Part shown: positions 19,934 to 27,553 of the stretch, one piece after another
Layout: each line of letters begins with the position of its first letter
How positions within the stretch are numbered: position 1 is the stretch's first letter
NCBI RefSeq assembly: GCF_014652315.1
Contig: NZ_BMYO01000008.1
Span: forward strand, 1 to 64,000
DNA: 64,000 bases
Reading direction: 5' to 3'
Source of the DNA: Jeongeupia chitinilytica
GTDB lineage: Bacteria > Pseudomonadota > Gammaproteobacteria > Burkholderiales > Chitinibacteraceae
Notes under the pieces: model-generated
The model's input: the letters and a program-made list of their open reading frames with translations, nothing else
Databases searched by the model: none
Told to the model about the DNA's origin: nothing
Program-made: the position numbers and the translations under genes

Positions 19934-20818
19934 ATGAAAACCCTGAAACTCACCGCAGTCGCACTGGCTTTTGCAGGCATGTCGAGCATGGCCTTTGCCG
20001 AAGCCGATCTGGATTTCGACGCCGCTTTCGCGCTGTCGCTCATCGGGGACGTCACCGGCACTGCCGATCTGATGGTCAACACCTTCAACAACAGTGACAC
20101 CTCGGTCAGTGTCCATGCCGTCGGTGTCGGCGTGCTGGGCGGCGCCGCGGTGCTCGGTACCACCGCGGCAGATGCCAAGGTCAACTCGGTACAGAAGAGC
20201 ATCGACAACAACAGCCTGGTCGTCGGTACCTCGGCCGCCGGCGTCAACCTGTCCGGTCTCGGCGTGCTCGGCAACATGGGGCTGAACGCCACCGCCGGCA
20301 ACGGCAACCAGCAGGCCAACTCGCTGGCGATTGCCACCACCAACAGCGGTGCTACCGTTGGCGGCATTACCATTCAACTGCCGCCGCTGCCACCGATCAA
20401 CCTTGGTGTGCCTGCCATCGGCGTGGCAACGGCTGACGTGAACTACGAGCAGAACAGCGAGCTGAATGATGCCTACGTGTTCGGCTTCACCGTGCTGCCG
20501 ACGACGGCGGCCGGCGTGACCGGCAGCGTGATCGGCTTCGCCGGTAACGGCGGCGTGAACTCGTCGGCCGGTGTGGGCAACCAGCAGGGCAACTACACCG
20601 CCATCGCGTCGGTCAACCATGGTGCGCTGGCTGTCGCCAATACCGGCGGCCTGCAGCTGAGCGACCACAACGACACGCTGCAAGGCGCATTCCTCGACAA
20701 CCTGTCCGGCATCAACGCATCCGTTATCGCCGTGGCCGGCAATATCGGGGTGAACTCGGCTGCCGGTATCGGCAACCAGCAAGTCAACACCCTCTCGATC
20801 GCGTCGGCTTATCAGTAA
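19934..20818 (+). CDS. fapC: FapC-like functional amyloid subunit, copy 1
   Basis: The 294-aa protein has a signal peptide (residues 1-22). Three repeat cores of the Fap type follow, MGLNATAGNGNQQANSLAIA near 115, GVNSSAGVGNQQGNYTAIA near 206 and GVNSAAGIGNQQVNTLSIA near 272, separated by linkers of unequal length. The first linker has a proline-rich break (PPLPPI). The CxxC motif of Pseudomonas FapC is absent. It probably forms extracellular fibres. GAGGAG lies seven bases before the ATG. The second copy downstream is about 85-90% identical by eye. Confidence 0.82.
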   Translation: MKTLKLTAVALAFAGMSSMAFAEADLDFDAAFALSLIGDVTGTADLMVNTFNNSDTSVSVHAVGVGVLGGAAVLGTTAADAKVNSVQKSIDNNSLVVGTSAAGVNLSGLGVLGNMGLNATAGNGNQQANSLAIATTNSGATVGGITIQLPPLPPINLGVPAIGVATADVNYEQNSELNDAYVFGFTVLPTTAAGVTGSVIGFAGNGGVNSSAGVGNQQGNYTAIASVNHGALAVANTGGLQLSDHNDTLQGAFLDNLSGINASVIAVAGNIGVNSAAGIGNQQVNTLSIASAYQ

Positions 20819-20833
20819 GTCTCGCGTTCCCGG

Positions 20834-20863
20834 CAAAGCGGAGGGCTTCGGTCTTCCGCTTTG
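20834..20863 (+). terminator. UUCG-capped hairpin after fapC copy 1
   Basis: A 12-13 bp stem starting CAAAGCGGA and ending TCCGCTTTG is closed by a C-UUCG-G tetraloop. It lacks a long T run, so it may act as a terminator or as a 3' mRNA stabiliser for the fapC transcript. Confidence 0.65.
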
Positions 20864-21020
20864 TCACGTCTGTTCGTTTTGATTTCCGTCGTCAGGCCTG
20901 CTGACCGTCAGCATCGGTCCTGGCTGGCGGTCGTCATGGCATGCGGTTCGCCCGTCGAAATCCCGGAAACACCGGGCGGACACGATTGGTGGGTGGCACC
21001 GTGCCGGAACATACTGCTGC

Positions 21021-21660
21021 ACGCCACGCCACGCCACGCCACGCCACGCCACGCCACGCCACGCCACGCCACGCCACGCCACGCCACGCCACGCCACGCC
21101 ACGCCACGCCACGCCACGCCACGCCACGCCACGCCACGCCACGCCACGCCACGCCACGCCACGCCACGCCACGCCACGCCACGCCACGCCACGCCACGCC
21201 ACGCCACGCCACGCCACGCCACGCCACGCCACGCCACGCCACGCCACGCCACGCCACGCCACGCCACGCCACGCCACGCCACGCCACGCCACGCCACGCC
21301 ACGCCACGCCACGCCACGCCACGCCACGCCACGCCACGCCACGCCACGCCACGCCACGCCACGCCACGCCACGCCACGCCACGCCACGCCACGCCACGCC
21401 ACGCCACGCCACGCCACGCCACGCCACGCCACGCCACGCCACGCCACGCCACGCCACGCCACGCCACGCCACGCCACGCCACGCCACGCCACGCCACGCC
21501 ACGCCACGCCACGCCACGCCACGCCACGCCACGCCACGCCACGCCACGCCACGCCACGCCACGCCACGCCACGCCACGCCACGCCACGCCACGCCACGCC
21601 ACGCCACGCCACGCCACGCCACGCCACGCCACGCCACGCCACGCCACGCCACGCCACGCC
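21021..21660. repeat. Perfect pentanucleotide array, (ACGCC) x 128
   Basis: 640 bp consist only of the unit ACGCC without a single interruption. Because 5 and 3 are coprime, all three forward frames read the same cyclic peptide HATPR and all three reverse frames GVAWR, so the long open frames here are artefacts. The array lies between the two fapC copies, about 200 bp after the first and 65 bp before the distal activator site of the second. The G-rich strand (GGCGT) could form two-layer quadruplex-like structures. Copy number is likely variable. Confidence 0.97.
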
Positions 21661-21725
21661 GCATCCGCTTGCGCGTCTCCAGCACTCCTTCTTTGCCTTC
21701 GGCCTGTGGGCACACGCCCGCCATT

Positions 21726-21738
21726 TCATCGTTGAGAC
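21726..21738 (-). promoter_or_regulatory. Locus A activator site 3 (distal, second promoter)
   Basis: On the minus strand the sequence reads GTCTCA-ACGA-TGA, 221 bp upstream of the second -24 box. The flanking bases (TTTTGGCGGTTCC) also resemble those beside site 1, so the whole control region seems duplicated. Confidence 0.55.
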
Positions 21739-21870
21739 AGTTTTGGCGGTTCCGGGGCGACCCCGTTCCCGTCGAAGGCGCATGAATGTTGGGTTCTCGC
21801 TGTTTTGTCCCGAAACCGTCAGGGGTTTCGGGGGCGGACCTGGCAGATCGCTTTCTCAGCCCTCATAAGC

Positions 21871-21885
21871 GTCTCAGATCTGATT
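21871..21885 (+). promoter_or_regulatory. Locus A activator site 4 (proximal, second promoter)
   Basis: GTCTCA-GATC-TGA contains the perfect palindrome TCAGATCTGA. It is 148 bp from site 3 and about 74 bp upstream of the -24 box. Confidence 0.58.
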
Positions 21886-21950
21886 CAAAACAGGAAATCG
21901 CCGTAAGGGCGTAAAGAAAAAATCCATATTAATCATAACTTTAGTTTGTC

Positions 21951-21966
21951 TGGCACGGCGCCTGCA
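21951..21966 (+). promoter_or_regulatory. sigma-54 promoter of fapC copy 2
   Basis: TGGCACGGCGCCTGCA is a near-consensus -24/-12 element with correct spacing. The start codon of fapC copy 2 is about 270 bp downstream, leaving an unusually long leader (about 21978-22237) that contains a small GTCCGC-TT-GCGGAC hairpin at 22177-22190 and no evident gene. Confidence 0.85.
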
Positions 21967-22237
21967 TGGATAGCGACAAGTGAAAACCCAGTACCGACCG
22001 TAGCGCCCCCCCACTGCCGTTACCAAGGCACATGTTGTTAAGGCGTTTCCGGTTCGGGCTTCCGCGGATTTCACGATTGGGGCGTCGGATGTTGAGGTTC
22101 GACGTAGAAGCGATCAGGTGGCCAACAGCCATGCAGTACAGCAAATCGTGCCCATCCGTTTTCTTGACGTAACCCTGTCCGCTTGCGGACCCGAGCAGTG
22201 CAATCAAGCAAATTTACTTGTTCTGAGGAGAAGCGAA

Positions 22238-23125
22238 ATGAAAACCCTGAAACTCACCGCTGTCGCGCTGGCCCTTGCAACCATGTCGGGCGTGGCCATG
22301 GCCGAAGCCGATCTGGATCTGGATGCCGCACTGAAACTGTCGCTGATCGCCGATGTCACCGGCACGGCCGACTTCATGGTCAATACCTCGGTCAACAGCG
22401 ATACCTCGGTCAGCGTGCACGCCGTCGGCGTCGGTGTGGCGGGCGGCGCACTGGTTGCGGGTACGACGGCTGCCGACGCCAAGGTTGACCCGGTGCAAAA
22501 GAGCATCGACAACAACAGCCTCATCGTCGGTACCTCGGCGTCCGGCGTGAACCTGTCCGGTATCGGCGTGCTCGGCAACATGGGCCTGAACGATGCCGCC
22601 GGCAACGGCAACCAGCAGTCCAACTCGCTGGCCATCGCCACCACCAACAGCGGTGCCACCGTCGGCGGCATTACCATTCAACTGCCGCCGCTGCCGCCGA
22701 TCAACCTTGGCGTGCCTGCCGTCGGTGTGGCTTCGGCTGACGTTACCTACGAGCAAAACAGCGAGCTGAACGATACCCTGGTGTTCAGCCTCGTCCCGGT
22801 CCTGCCGAGCACCGCATCGGGTGTCAACGGCAGCGTGATCGGCTTTGCCGGTAACGGTGGCGTCAACTCGGCTGCCGGTGTGGGCAACCAGCAAGGCAAC
22901 TACACCGCGATCGCATCGGTCAACCACGGTGCACTGGCTGTCGCCAACACCGGTGGCCTGCAACTGAGCGACCACAACGACACGCTGCAAGGCGTGTTCC
23001 TCGACAACCTGTCCGGCATCAACGCTTCCGTCATCGCCGTGGCAGGCAACATCGGGGTGAACTCGGCAGCCGGTATCGGCAACCAGCAAGTCAACACCCT
23101 CTCGATCGCATCGGCTTACCAATAA
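22238..23125 (+). CDS. fapC: FapC-like functional amyloid subunit, copy 2
   Basis: The 295-aa protein is a close paralogue of copy 1, with the same signal peptide start (MKTLKLTAVALA), three Asn/Gln repeat cores (MGLNDAAGNGNQQSNSLAIA, GVNSAAGVGNQQGNYTAIA, GVNSAAGIGNQQVNTLSIA) and the same proline break. Most differences fall in the first 60 residues and in the second linker. It has its own sigma-54 promoter and begins the operon that continues into fapD and the FapE-like gene. GAGGAG precedes the ATG. No cysteine is present. Confidence 0.84.
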   Translation: MKTLKLTAVALALATMSGVAMAEADLDLDAALKLSLIADVTGTADFMVNTSVNSDTSVSVHAVGVGVAGGALVAGTTAADAKVDPVQKSIDNNSLIVGTSASGVNLSGIGVLGNMGLNDAAGNGNQQSNSLAIATTNSGATVGGITIQLPPLPPINLGVPAVGVASADVTYEQNSELNDTLVFSLVPVLPSTASGVNGSVIGFAGNGGVNSAAGVGNQQGNYTAIASVNHGALAVANTGGLQLSDHNDTLQGVFLDNLSGINASVIAVAGNIGVNSAAGIGNQQVNTLSIASAYQ

Positions 23126-23141
23126 GCGCTCAAGGAGGATG

Positions 23142-23171
23142 GAATGCGGAGGAGGCAACTCCTCCGCATTC
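23142..23171 (+). promoter_or_regulatory. GNRA-capped hairpin enclosing the fapD start codon
   Basis: A perfect 13-bp stem (GAATGCGGAGGAG with CTCCTCCGCATTC) is capped by a GCAA tetraloop. The ATG at 23144 lies in the 5' arm and the AAGGAGG ribosome site (23132-23138) just outside it. Translation of fapD is therefore likely to be damped or regulated. Confidence 0.75.
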
Positions 23172-23860
23172 TGCTCATCATGAAAACACCGCTGATTGCA
23201 TTGCTGCTGATGTCCGCAACGCTGGCTGGCGCTGCCGACATGCCGATCCCTGGGTTCACCGGTGACGTGCGGCCGCAGCTGCGGGCCAAGAGCCTGCGGG
23301 AAATCCGCTTCAACAACGTGGTCGAGCAGAAAACCGATTTCAGTTGCGGCGCAGCGACGCTGGCAACGATCCTGCGCTACGCCTACGGGCTGGATGCGCC
23401 GGAAGAGGTGGTACTGAAGGGCATGATCAGCGAAACCAACGAAGAAACCGTACGCAAGCTGGGCTTCTCGATGCTGGACATGAAGCGTTATGTCGAAGCG
23501 CTGGGGTTTCGCAGCAAGGGGTACAAACTGCAGCCGGAAGCGCTGCAGGCGTTGAAGATTCCGGCGATCACGCTGCTGGATACCAACGGCTACAAGCATT
23601 TTGTGGTGATACGCAAGGCGACGGCGACCACGGTCTACGTTGCCGACCCGTCAGTGGGCAACCGCGAAATCAGCATGGACGAATTCGTGCCGCAATGGAG
23701 CGGCGTGTTGCTGGCCGTGGTCGGACACGGTTACCGGGTGGACAACCCGCTGGTGCGGATCACGCCGCGCTTGTCGGCCCGGGCCGGCGTCAATGCCGCG
23801 CAGCCGGTACCGACTGCGGACCTGATCGAATACGGATTCATGCACAGCGACTTCTTCTGA
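23144..23860 (+). CDS. fapD: FapD-like C39-family cysteine peptidase
   Basis: This 238-aa protein has a hydrophobic leader (about residues 1-31) and a C39 peptidase fold. The nucleophile is Cys68 in QKTDFSCGAATLATIL, with His152 in GYKHFVVI and Asp168 in ADPSVG as partners. In Pseudomonas, FapD is the peptidase required for Fap fibre export. The ATG at 23144 has an ideal AAGGAGG site; an internal ATG at 23180 has none. A hairpin covers the start. The spacing of 18 bp to fapC implies a shared transcript. Confidence 0.85.
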   Translation: MRRRQLLRILLIMKTPLIALLLMSATLAGAADMPIPGFTGDVRPQLRAKSLREIRFNNVVEQKTDFSCGAATLATILRYAYGLDAPEEVVLKGMISETNEETVRKLGFSMLDMKRYVEALGFRSKGYKLQPEALQALKIPAITLLDTNGYKHFVVIRKATATTVYVADPSVGNREISMDEFVPQWSGVLLAVVGHGYRVDNPLVRITPRLSARAGVNAAQPVPTADLIEYGFMHSDFF

Positions 23861-23887
23861 TCATCGCGATCGGAAAGCGAGGGCACT

Positions 23888-24580
23888 ATGGACAAGCGTT
23901 ACTGGTTGGGACTCGTGGCTGCTTCGGCAATGGCGCCGCTGTTTGCCGCGCCCACTTCCGCCAGCCCGCTGGCCTTTTCGGCGCTGGATGACCAGAGCCT
24001 GGCCGAACTGCGTGGGCGCTACATCAACGCCGGCGAGGTCCTGCATTTCGGAGTGCAGCTGGCCTCGGTCTGGACCCGGCCGGACGGTTCGCGGGTTGGC
24101 GGGGCAATTGCACTGGATGTCGGCCCTGACCGGCAGGCGACGGTGACGCGCTACCAGCTGAACAATACGGCGGGCAATGCCGCGAGTGTGGGGGCGACCA
24201 ATGCGTCACCGGTCGACGTGAAAGGGGTGTCGCAGGTGAACCAGGTTGCCGGTAGCGGCAATGTGGCAAGCAACCTGGCGCAGATCCATCTGGCGGAAGG
24301 CGACGTCAAGATTGCCCCGTCGGCGGCCGAAGGCTGGCAGATCGTACCGACGCTGGTTTCGGACACCGGTGAAGCGCTGACATTGTCGGTGAGTGGCGGG
24401 CTGGCCGGTGTTGCTTCGCAGTCGATCGGGGGCGGCAAGCTGTCCCAGGCATCGCAAATCAAGGGCAGCGGCATGTCGGTGAGCAATGCGATGCAGATCA
24501 TAGTCGGATTGAAGCCGGGAGCCATCGGCCGCGGCAATGGCGACAACTGGATTCCGTCGCTGACCCAGGGGCTGCGCTGA
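23888..24580 (+). CDS. fapE: FapE-like secreted protein
   Basis: The 230-aa protein has a signal peptide ending around APTSA. The segment LAELRGRYINAGEVLHFGVQL after it is typical of a conserved protein of fap operons. Further on there are one clear and one degenerate repeat core, GVSQVNQVAGSGNVASNL and KLSQASQIKGSGMSVSNA. Position after fapD fits FapE, a minor extracellular component; assignment to FapA is the alternative. It is the last gene of the forward operon. Confidence 0.68.
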   Translation: MDKRYWLGLVAASAMAPLFAAPTSASPLAFSALDDQSLAELRGRYINAGEVLHFGVQLASVWTRPDGSRVGGAIALDVGPDRQATVTRYQLNNTAGNAASVGATNASPVDVKGVSQVNQVAGSGNVASNLAQIHLAEGDVKIAPSAAEGWQIVPTLVSDTGEALTLSVSGGLAGVASQSIGGGKLSQASQIKGSGMSVSNAMQIIVGLKPGAIGRGNGDNWIPSLTQGLR

Positions 24581-24593
24581 AATCGGCGCGGGC

Positions 24594-25994
24594 CTACTGG
24601 TCCGCGTTTTCCGCGCCGCTTTCGCCCTCGGCGGCTGCGCCGAGGACTTCCGCGCCGTCTGCCGGCACGGGAACGCCGAGATGGCGCTGCATCAACCGGT
24701 AGAATGTCGCCCGGGACACCCCGAGCTCCTGCGCAGCCTTGACGTTGCTGCCGTTGTGCAGCGCCAGCGCCATGCGCACCGCGTCGCGTTCCGCCTCCTT
24801 GCGTACCTTTTCCAGCGTTCGGCCCTCCGACGGCGCGCTCGGATTCAGGCCCATGTCCTGCGGCTTGATGTTGCGGCCGCTGGCCATGACGAGGCCCTGG
24901 CAAATCCGGTTGGTCAGCTCGCGTACGTTGCCGGGCCATGAATAATTGACCATGGCGCGGCCGGTCTCGGTCGAGAGCCGCTTGCGGGTCACGCCCAGCC
25001 GGCCGGCGTGGAAGTCCAGCAGGTAGTGGGCGATCGGCAGGATATCGCTGTGCCGTTCGCGCAGCGGCGGCAGATGCAGGCGACAGACATTGAGCCGGTA
25101 GAACAGGTCTTCGCGGAAACGGCCGAGCGCGATCGCCTTCGGCAGATCGACATGCGTTGCCGAGATCACCCGGGCATTGACCGCTATCGGCGTGTTGCCA
25201 CCCACACGATCGATGATGCCTTCCTGCAGGAAACGCAGCAGATTGACCTGGGTGTCGAAGGTCATGTCGCCGATTTCGTCGAGAAAGAGCGTCCCCTTGT
25301 TGGCGGCTTCGATCCGGCCGATGCGCTTTTCCGATGCGCCGGTGAACGCGCCGCGCTCGTGGCCGAACAGTTCCGACTGGACGAGGTTGGCCGGCAGGCT
25401 GCCGCAATTGACCGCCACAAACGGCGCATCGGTACGCGGCGACTGCTGGTGCAGCGCCCGGGCGATCAGCTCCTTGCCGGTGCCCGATTCGCCACTGATC
25501 AGCACGTTGACATCGGTCGGAGCAATCTTGCGGATGTCGCGCCGGATGCGCTGGATGCTCGGATGCTCACCGATGATTTCGCTCTGGACTTCGTCCTCGT
25601 TGGCCTGTTGGCTGCGGTGCAGCGTCACCATGCCGTGGGCGCGCCCGAGCGTGACGATCAGCACGCCGGGATTCACCGGCAGGCTGTGATAGTCGTAGCA
25701 GAACTCGTCGATGAAGCGGGCGACCGCCGGGCTGCCGAGCAGACGCTGTTCGACCAGCAGGATCCAGGCCAGATCGTGTTTGGCAAATTGCGGCGCCAGT
25801 TTGGCCAGCTTGTTCAGCAAGTGTTCGTCGGCGTAGATCAACCCGGCCGTGGCGTTGCCGACATGACGGACGCTGGCCAGGCGCTGGGCGTCGGGGATAT
25901 GCATGACCTGCCAGCCGGACGCACTCAGCACCGAATGCCAGGGCTCCTTGATGCTGCCGCCCACCTGGAACAGGAACTTGTCTGCAATGCTCAT
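24594..25994 (-). CDS. sigma-54-dependent activator with VpsR-like N-terminus, locus A
   Basis: The 466-aa regulator has an N-terminal domain without phosphorylatable receiver features but with the VpsR-type motif FCYDYHSLP at 98-106. The AAA+ domain follows, with Walker A GESGTGKE at 168-175, the sigma-54 contact loop GAFTGA at 215-220 and Walker B GTLFLDEIGD at 234-243. A Fis-type HTH (NVKAAQELGVSRATFYRLMQ) is near the C-terminus. VpsR of Vibrio binds cyclic di-GMP; that this protein does so is inference. It follows fapF by 33 bp and faces the operons it probably activates. Confidence 0.88.
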   Translation of the reverse strand: MSIADKFLFQVGGSIKEPWHSVLSASGWQVMHIPDAQRLASVRHVGNATAGLIYADEHLLNKLAKLAPQFAKHDLAWILLVEQRLLGSPAVARFIDEFCYDYHSLPVNPGVLIVTLGRAHGMVTLHRSQQANEDEVQSEIIGEHPSIQRIRRDIRKIAPTDVNVLISGESGTGKELIARALHQQSPRTDAPFVAVNCGSLPANLVQSELFGHERGAFTGASEKRIGRIEAANKGTLFLDEIGDMTFDTQVNLLRFLQEGIIDRVGGNTPIAVNARVISATHVDLPKAIALGRFREDLFYRLNVCRLHLPPLRERHSDILPIAHYLLDFHAGRLGVTRKRLSTETGRAMVNYSWPGNVRELTNRICQGLVMASGRNIKPQDMGLNPSAPSEGRTLEKVRKEAERDAVRMALALHNGSNVKAAQELGVSRATFYRLMQRHLGVPVPADGAEVLGAAAEGESGAENADQ

Positions 25995-26027
25995 CTTGCT
26001 TCTCCGCTGCGCTGCGCAGGCCGAGCG

Positions 26028-27344
26028 TCAGAAGTTGTACGGCATCTTGACCGAAACGGCGTAGTTGGCCGCCTCAGGCGTCAGGCCGATGGCGAGGTTG
26101 GGAATGATCGACAGGTTCTTGTTCACCGCGTAGGTCATGCCGACGTTGAAGTTGGCGACGTTGGCATCGCTGCCGGTGACTTCGCTCCAGGGACCGCCCT
26201 GGGAGCGGACGCGGCTCTTGCTGACCAGTTGCTGCGAGTACGACAGCCCGAGGCTGAGTTTTTCATTCAGCGCAAAAGCGGTGCCGGCGCCAAACTGGAA
26301 GCTGCTGCCCTGCTGGACTTCGCCCGGCTGGGTCGTGTCGACGTTGGAGCTGATGTCGTCGTAGCTGTTCTTGAAGTAGTAGGTGTAGCCGAAGTTGGCG
26401 AAGATCACCGCGGGGTCGACGGTCTTGACCACGGCGATGCCTGCCGTCGTTCCCCAGGCACCGTTGCCGGTTGGCAGCTCGGTCGGAATCATCAGGTTGC
26501 CGTTGCTGTTCTCCACTTCCTTGAGCTTGATCCCGTACGGTGATTTGCCGGTCGGTGCGCGGACGTTGAGGCTGACGGTCGTGTCCGGCCAGTCGAGGGT
26601 TTCCTGCATCAGCTTGTAGGCGACGCCGAAGCTGACGTCGCCCAGCCGCGGCGAGCGCGAGACGTTGCCTTCGGAGACCGAGGTGCCGGCGCCACCGGCA
26701 CCACCGGAAAAGTAGTCGGCATTCCGTGCCACCAGCGGTGCACTGAGCTCGAACTGCCAGCGCGGGGAGGGGGAGTAGCGGCCGGTCACGTCCAGCGTGT
26801 AGGTGTCCTGCTTGGTGCGATCGAGGTTGATGTTGCCGAGGAAGATCGAATCCAGCGCCAGGAACCCGTTGAGTTTGAGTTCGCGGGTGTCGTAGTGGCT
26901 GTAGGTCAGACCGGTTTCGATGGAGTAGCGGCTGCTCGAGTTGAAGCCGCTGGCGGTCTGGTAGATGTCTTCGACGCTTTTCGGTGCATCGCCGGATGTC
27001 TTGGAGTCGGGCGCTGGCGGAAGGGGCGGCAGCACCGGTCGGGGCGGTGCAACGGCGGCGGTCGTGGTGGCCGCAGCGACTGCGGGGGCGGCGGTACCGG
27101 CGGCAGCGGGTTTGACTGCCGGCGCAGCGGCAACGGTGCCCGTCAGTTTGTCGTTCAAATCGCCGACCATTTTCTGCAGCGAGGCAATCTGCTTTTCCAG
27201 GGAGGAAAGCTTGTCGGCCTGGGCCTTGTTGGCCTTTTTCAGTTGTTCGATCTGGGATTGCTGGCTTGCCGTGGGCGCCGCCATTGCAACATGACACGAC
27301 AGCGCCATGACCGTGAGCGGGACGGTGCAGATACGTTGGTCCAT
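26028..27344 (-). CDS. fapF: FapF-like outer-membrane secretion porin, locus A
   Basis: The 438-aa protein has a signal peptide (about 1-22) and a coiled coil at about 27-68 (QIEQLKKANKAQADKLSSLE), as in the trimerising domain of Pseudomonas FapF. An Ala/Pro linker to about residue 115 follows, then a beta-barrel ending in the outer-membrane signature phenylalanine (VKMPYNF). It should form the pore that exports the FapC-like subunits. The start was set at an ATG with AGGAAC upstream; 25 extra codons upstream are unsupported. The activator gene follows on the same transcript. Confidence 0.85.
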   Translation of the reverse strand: MDQRICTVPLTVMALSCHVAMAAPTASQQSQIEQLKKANKAQADKLSSLEKQIASLQKMVGDLNDKLTGTVAAAPAVKPAAAGTAAPAVAAATTTAAVAPPRPVLPPLPPAPDSKTSGDAPKSVEDIYQTASGFNSSSRYSIETGLTYSHYDTRELKLNGFLALDSIFLGNINLDRTKQDTYTLDVTGRYSPSPRWQFELSAPLVARNADYFSGGAGGAGTSVSEGNVSRSPRLGDVSFGVAYKLMQETLDWPDTTVSLNVRAPTGKSPYGIKLKEVENSNGNLMIPTELPTGNGAWGTTAGIAVVKTVDPAVIFANFGYTYYFKNSYDDISSNVDTTQPGEVQQGSSFQFGAGTAFALNEKLSLGLSYSQQLVSKSRVRSQGGPWSEVTGSDANVANFNVGMTYAVNKNLSIIPNLAIGLTPEAANYAVSVKMPYNF

Positions 27345-27511
27345 AAGCGTTCCTGAGCGAGGGGGGCGACCGAGGGACACGTGGATCACCAACACCGGTG
27401 CAGGTGGCTGATGGATCACGCTATGGTTGCGTGAAATTGGCTGGTCCCTTTCTTCTCTCTATAGCAGTTCTTTCTCAGGATAAAAACCAGCGTTACTTTC
27501 CGTGAATGTAA

Positions 27512-27536
27512 AACAGCCACCCATTGGGTGGCTGTT
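27512..27536 (-). terminator. Terminator of the amino-acid permease gene
   Basis: AACAGCCACCC and GGGTGGCTGTT form an 11-bp stem with a three-base loop, followed on the minus strand by TTTTAC. It isolates the fapF-activator operon from the permease upstream. Confidence 0.85.
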
Positions 27537-27553
27537 GACAGGTGCGAACCGGT

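Noticed and set aside
21021..21660. CRISPR array
   Set aside because: The repeats are contiguous 5-bp units without spacers, and no cas gene is present.
20861..21868. Long open frames of HATPR or GVAWR repeats on both strands
   Set aside because: They come only from the ACGCC array, which has no stop codon in any frame and gives the same cyclic peptide in all three frames of each strand. No ribosome-binding site or non-repeat domain supports translation.
27345..27511. sigma-54 promoter for the locus A fapF-activator operon
   Set aside because: No GG/GC pair with ten-base spacing is found on the minus strand here; only a weak TATAGA-type box is visible.
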